64,000 nt of DNA. Source: Streptomyces griseoruber (lineage in GTDB: Bacteria; Actinomycetota; Actinomycetes; Streptomycetales; Streptomycetaceae). The stretch spans positions 196,029 through 260,028 of the forward strand of contig NZ_KQ948779.1 in the NCBI RefSeq assembly GCF_001514205.1, in the 5' to 3' direction. Positions 60,604 to 64,000 of the stretch are shown in pieces. The notes beneath the pieces were generated by a model. It saw only the letters and a program-made list of their open reading frames with translations. It was not told where the DNA came from and ran no database searches. Position numbers and translations under genes: made by a program. Every line of letters starts with the position of its first letter. Position 1 is the stretch's first letter.

Positions 60604-61748
60604 TGGACGAAGCCCTCCTGCGGAGCCTCACACCGCAGGTCCTCGCGATCCTCGTCCGCCGCGGAGCCGACTTCGCGGCGGCCGAGGACGCCGTCCAGGA
60701 CGCGCTGGTCGAGGCGGTCCGCGTCTGGCCCGCCGACCCGCCCCGAGACCCCAGGGGCTGGCTCGTCACCGTGGCCTGGCGCCGCTTCCTCGACGCCGTC
60801 CGCGCGGACGCGGCCCGCCGCCGCCGTGAGGACCTCGTCGACGAGGAGCCCGGGCCCGGCCCCACGCCCTCGGCGGACGACACGCTCCGGCTCTACTTCC
60901 TCTGCGCCCACCCGTCGCTCACCCCGTCGTCCGCGGTCGCCCTCACCCTGCGCGCGGTCGGCGGCCTCACCACCCGCCAGATCGCCCAGGCCTACCTGGT
61001 GCCCGAGGCGACCATGGCCCAGCGCATCAGCCGCGCCAAGCGCACCGTCTCCGGCGTCCGCCTCGACCGGCCCGGCGATGTCGCCACCGTGCTGCGCGTC
61101 CTCTACCTGGTCTTCAACGAGGGCTACTCCGGCGATGTCGACCTCGCCGCCGAGGCCATCCGCCTCACCCGGCAGCTCGCGGCCGCGATCGACCACCCCG
61201 AGGTGTCCGGGCTGCTCGCCCTCATGCTGCTCCACCACGCCCGACGCGCCACCCGGACCGCACCCGACGGCAGCCTGGTGCCGCTCGCCGAGCAGGACCG
61301 CGGCCGCTGGGACACCGCGTCGATCGCCGAGGGCGTCCGGATCCTCCAGGCGGCTCTCGCCTGCGACCGGCTGGGCGAGTTCCAGGCCCAGGCCGCCGTC
61401 GCGGCCCTCCACGCCGACGCGCCCACCGCCGAGGAGACCGACTGGGTCCAGATCGTCGAGTGGTACGACGAACTCACCCGGCTGACCGACAGCCCGGTCG
61501 CCCGCCTCAACCGCGCGGTCGCCGTCGGCGAGGCCGACGGACCCCGCGCGGGCCTGGCGGCACTGGCGGCACTGGACGACTCACTGCCTCGCCACACCGC
61601 CGTGGCGGCCTACCTCCACGAACGCGACGGGGACCTCACGACGGCGGCCCGCCTGTACACCGAGGCGGCCCGCAAGGCCCCCAACCTCGCCGAACGCGAC
61701 CACCTGACCCGCCAGGCCGCCCGGCTCAACACCCGCGCGGACCGCTGA
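60603..61748 (+). CDS. ECF sigma factor, group ECF42, with C-terminal TPR extension
   Basis: 381 aa from ATG 60603. The short sigma2 region has FAAAEDAVQDALVEAVRVWP and PRGWLVTVAWRRFLDAVRAD, and sigma4 has GGLTTRQIAQAYLVPEATMAQRISRAK. From about residue 170 an extension (VLRVLYLVFNEGYSG, then TPR-like helices to TAARLYTEAARKAPNLAERDHL) is diagnostic of ECF42. This extension is needed for activity in the studied Streptomyces example. No anti-sigma gene is present, as expected for this group. Confidence 0.95.
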   Translation: MDEALLRSLTPQVLAILVRRGADFAAAEDAVQDALVEAVRVWPADPPRDPRGWLVTVAWRRFLDAVRADAARRRREDLVDEEPGPGPTPSADDTLRLYFLCAHPSLTPSSAVALTLRAVGGLTTRQIAQAYLVPEATMAQRISRAKRTVSGVRLDRPGDVATVLRVLYLVFNEGYSGDVDLAAEAIRLTRQLAAAIDHPEVSGLLALMLLHHARRATRTAPDGSLVPLAEQDRGRWDTASIAEGVRILQAALACDRLGEFQAQAAVAALHADAPTAEETDWVQIVEWYDELTRLTDSPVARLNRAVAVGEADGPRAGLAALAALDDSLPRHTAVAAYLHERDGDLTTAARLYTEAARKAPNLAERDHLTRQAARLNTRADR

Positions 61749-61761
61749 CCCGAAACGCAGA

Positions 61762-61791
61762 AGGGGCAGGTTCCGCACGGAACCTGCCCCT
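61762..61791. terminator. Bidirectional terminator
   Basis: AGGGGCAGGTTCC (61762-61774) pairs perfectly with 61779-61791, loop 4 nt, between the converging sigma factor and Arg/Asp-repeat protein genes. Confidence 0.85.
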
Positions 61792-61807
61792 CACTCACAC
61801 GCCGAAC

Positions 61808-63715
61808 TCAGTCCTTGTCGTCGTCCCCGTCCGGGGTCTCCGCCTCGGTCCCGGTCTCCTCGGACTCCCCCTCGCCCTCGTCGAGGGCGTCGACGAAGTC
61901 CACCCCGTCCAGCTCGGCGAGCCGATCGGAGGCGTCCGTGCCGCCGTCCCGGTCCGCCTCGACGGCCTTCGCGAACCACTCCCGCGCCTCGCCCTCACGG
62001 CCGGCGGCCAGCAGCGCGTCGGCGTAGGCGTACCGCAGCCGCGCGGTCCACGGCTGTACGGAGTTGGAGGCGAGCTCGGGGCTCTGGAGCGTCACGATGG
62101 CCGCGTCCAGCTGCCCCATGTCACGCCGGGCACCGGCCGCGACGAGCCGCATCTCCACCTGACCGGCCTTGTCGAGCTTGTGCACCTCGGGGGCACCGGC
62201 CATGTCCAGCGCCTTCTCCGGCCGCCCGAGCCCACGCTCGCAGTCGGCCATGACGGGCCACAGCTCCACCGACCCGGTCATCCGCCGCGCCGCCCGGAAC
62301 TCGGCGAGCGCCTCGCTGTACTTCTGGTTCGCGTACGCCGCGAACCCGGCCGCCTCCCGCACGGCGGCGACCCGCGACGCGAGCCGCAGCGCCACCTTGC
62401 TGTACCCGTACGCGCCCTCGGGGTCCTCGTCGATCAGCCGCGCGACCATCACCAGGTTGCGGGCGACATCGTCCGCGAGCGTCTTGGGCAGGCTCTGCAG
62501 CTCCTGCCGTACGTCCTTGTCGATCTCCTCGCCGGTGACGTCCTCCGGGATCGGCAGCCGCTTGATCGGCTCCCGGTCCCGGTCCCGCTCGTCACGGAAC
62601 CGACCGCCACCACGCCGGTCGTCACCGCGCCGGTCGTCCCGACGGTCGTCACGGCCCCGGAAACCGCCGGGCCGTCCACCTCGGTCGTCCCGACGGAACC
62701 CACCACGGCCACCGCGGTCGTCCCTGCGGTCGTCACGCCGGTCATCACGACGGTCATCGCGCCGGAAGGCCGGCCGGTCACCCCGGTCGTCGCGCCGGAA
62801 GCCACCCCGGTCGTCACCACGGCGGTCGTCACGCCGATCGTCCCTGCGGTCGTCGCGGCGATCGTCACGCCGGTCGTCCCGACGGAACCCGCCCCGGTCA
62901 CCGCGGTCGTCCCTGCGGTCGTCACGCCGGTCATCACGCCGATCGTCGCGACGGTCGTCGCGGCGGTCGTCGCGGCGGTCGTCGCGGCGGTCGTCGCGGC
63001 GGTCGTCGCGGCGGAAAGCCGGTCGGTCACCGCGGTAGCCCCCGCGCTCGCCGCCACGCTCGTCACGGCGGTCGTCCCGACGGCCGTACCCACCACCCCG
63101 GTTGTCGTCACGGCGGAAGGCCGGCCGGTCACCGCGGTCGTCCCGCCGGTCGTCGCGGCGGAAGCCCCCGCGCTCGCCACGGTCGTCGCCGCGCCGGTCG
63201 TCCCGACGGTCGTCACGGCGCCCGTAGCCACCCCGGTCACGGTCCCGGTCGCCGAACCCACCGCGGTTGTCGTCGCGTCGGAAGGCCGGGCGGTCACCGC
63301 GGTCGTCCCGCCGGTCGTCACGCCGGAACCCGCGGTCCCGGTCGTCCCGCCGCGGCCCGCGGTCGCGGTCGTCGCGCTGGAACGCGGGACGGGGACCACG
63401 ATCACCCTCACGGCGGTCGTCACGCCGGTCGTCCCGACGGCCGTACCCACCACCCCGGTTGTCGTCACGCCGGTCGTCGCGACGGAACCCTCCACGGTCA
63501 CCGCGGTCACCGCGGTCGTCCCGACGGCCGTACCCACCACCGCGGTTGTCGTCACGCCGGCCTTGACCACCGCGCTCACCACGGTCGTCGCGGCGGAAGC
63601 CCCCGCGCTCACCGCGGTCACGGTCTCCGCGGTAGCCGCCGCGATCGCCGCGATCCCCACCGTCCCGTCGCCGCTGGTCGCGCTCCGGTCGCTCGTCGGG
63701 AGAGTTGGTGGACAT
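61808..63715 (-). CDS. TPR-like protein with a very long Arg/Asp-repeat N-terminus
   Basis: 635 aa from ATG 63715 with AGGAG 5 nt upstream. Residues 1 to about 380 are almost entirely Arg, Asp, Gly with Phe/Tyr, in units such as RRDDRRDD, GGFRRDDR and NRGGGYGRRDD. From about 381 (PIKRLPIPEDVTGEEIDKDV) a folded domain carries TPR-like helices (KYSEALAEFRAARRM, AGREGEAREWFAKAVEADRD) and an acidic C-terminal tail. The repeat region resembles RGG/RD-type RNA-binding disordered segments. It lies directly downstream of an rRNA operon; a link to RNA or ribosomes is inference. Confidence 0.85.
   Translation of the reverse strand: MSTNSPDERPERDQRRRDGGDRGDRGGYRGDRDRGERGGFRRDDRGERGGQGRRDDNRGGGYGRRDDRGDRGDRGGFRRDDRRDDNRGGGYGRRDDRRDDRREGDRGPRPAFQRDDRDRGPRRDDRDRGFRRDDRRDDRGDRPAFRRDDNRGGFGDRDRDRGGYGRRDDRRDDRRGDDRGERGGFRRDDRRDDRGDRPAFRRDDNRGGGYGRRDDRRDERGGERGGYRGDRPAFRRDDRRDDRRDDRRDDRRDDRRDDRRDDRRDDRRDDRGDRGGFRRDDRRDDRRDDRRDDRRDDRRGDDRGGFRRDDRGDRPAFRRDDRRDDRRDDRRDDRGGRGGFRRDDRGGRPGGFRGRDDRRDDRRGDDRRGGGRFRDERDRDREPIKRLPIPEDVTGEEIDKDVRQELQSLPKTLADDVARNLVMVARLIDEDPEGAYGYSKVALRLASRVAAVREAAGFAAYANQKYSEALAEFRAARRMTGSVELWPVMADCERGLGRPEKALDMAGAPEVHKLDKAGQVEMRLVAAGARRDMGQLDAAIVTLQSPELASNSVQPWTARLRYAYADALLAAGREGEAREWFAKAVEADRDGGTDASDRLAELDGVDFVDALDEGEGESEETGTEAETPDGDDDKD
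62580..63700. repeat. Low-complexity coding repeat (Arg-Asp units)
   Basis: Interleaved short repeats of cggtcgtc/cgacgacc-like units encode the Arg/Asp tract; the purest block, tandem GGTCGTCGCGGC units, is near 62945-63015. Prone to slippage and assembly error. Confidence 0.85.
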
Positions 63716-63755
63716 CGGTGACTCCTGTCTTCGGTACACAAGCATTGTAAAAACA

Positions 63756-63800
63756 AAAGGACCCCTGGTCCCAGCTGAACGCTGGGACCAGGGGTCCTTT
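63756..63800 (-). terminator. rRNA operon terminator, 20-bp perfect stem
   Basis: Bases 63756-63775 pair with 63781-63800 over a 5-nt loop, with an A-rich flank (a T run on the minus strand). It lies 10 nt past the 5S gene. Confidence 0.9.
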
Positions 63801-63809
63801 CCAAAGATT

Positions 63810-63928
63810 GTTCGGCGGTGTCCTACTCTCCCACAGGGTCCCCCCTGCAGTACCATCGGCGCTGTGAGGCTTAGCTTCCGGGTTCGGAATGTAACCGGGC
63901 GTTTCCCTCACGCTATGACCACCGAAAC
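63810..63928 (-). rRNA. rrf: 5S ribosomal RNA
   Basis: 119 nt on the minus strand beginning GTTTCGGTGGTCATAGCGTG and ending GACACCGCCGAAC. It contains the conserved CCGAACCCGGAAGCTAAGCC loop and GATGGTACTGCAGGGGGGAC. The ends pair to form helix I. It is the last gene of an rRNA operon running leftwards from beyond the window. Confidence 0.97.
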
Positions 63929-64000
63929 CCTAATGGTTTCGAGCGAACAAGCACACTCTTTAGTTATGCGTTCTGCTCAAAGCCGGCAACGGTCGTTGCC
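63929..64000 (-). other. 23S-5S rRNA spacer
   Basis: AT-richer spacer upstream of 5S with a hairpin GGCAACG/CGTTGCC (63985-64000). The 23S gene is expected beyond the right edge. Confidence 0.7.

Noticed and set aside
62580..63700. Possible CRISPR-like repeat array
   Set aside because: Repeats are short, irregular and in frame with a coding Arg/Asp tract; there are no unique spacers of constant length.
63929..64000. 3' end of 23S rRNA
   Set aside because: The sequence reads as spacer with a hairpin; no recognisable 23S terminal helix in the last 72 nt.

Overview
The window is very GC-rich actinomycete DNA with strong third-position GC bias, many GTG starts and short GTGA/ATGA gene overlaps. 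It carries several Streptomyces hallmarks: streptogrisin-type proteases, a SepF-like SflA, a conservon-type GTPase, a TlyA-NadK-RecN group and a Streptomyces-type 5S rRNA. I read it as a core-chromosome segment of a Streptomyces or close relative. No prophage, insertion sequence, integrase, CRISPR array or tRNA was recognised.

Left part (1-15 kb). A secreted S1 protease is cut by the left edge, followed by a slipin and a second, complete streptogrisin. An operon encodes an FAD/NAD(P)-binding protein, a 24-residue mini-ORF, a shortened luciferase-like oxidoreductase and a DUF1684 protein. Then come a lone conservon-like GTPase and a DUF5685 protein with an extraordinary cysteine tail, divergent from sflA. 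An acyl-CoA dehydrogenase, an MFS pump, a PIG-V-like mannosyltransferase, a PAP2 phosphatase and an I78 inhibitor follow.

Middle part (15-41 kb). An orphan cytochrome oxidase subunit I leads into a branched-chain-type ABC transporter locus. That locus has two lipoproteins on one strand; on the other are a small membrane protein, a LivH-LivM-LivG fusion and a LivF-like ATPase. An Rpf/LysM protein and two Streptomyces-type hypotheticals follow. The housekeeping run aroH-tyrA-cmk-plsC-der comes next, then a Rieske protein. An NrtR-like Nudix protein and an ADP-ribosylglycohydrolase form an operon behind an array of repeats. The chromosome-organisation operon parA-like / RHH-like / scpA / scpB / rluB comes next, then alanine dehydrogenase and a STAND-type ATPase.

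Right part (41-64 kb). This holds a Nudix (ADP-ribose pyrophosphatase type) gene, pyrG, a GH15 enzyme, a flavoprotein oxidase, a PucR regulator, a glycosyltransferase, and recN, nadK and tlyA. An iron-box-controlled FecCD-type permease/ATPase set follows, then a HAD phosphatase and a DUF1015 protein. A DGPF-ECF42 sigma factor pair sits behind a promoter that fits its own class. A long Arg/Asp-repeat TPR-like protein lies directly downstream of a 5S rRNA gene, the end of an rRNA operon that continues past the right edge.

Regulation visible in the DNA includes: strong bidirectional terminators between convergent genes; at least eight start codons placed 6-8 nt after a TANNNT -10 box (probable leaderless mRNAs); a DtxR/DmdR-type iron box; a perfect TetR-like palindrome; and the repeat array before the Nudix operon. 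All calls come from reading the sequence; no database search was run.
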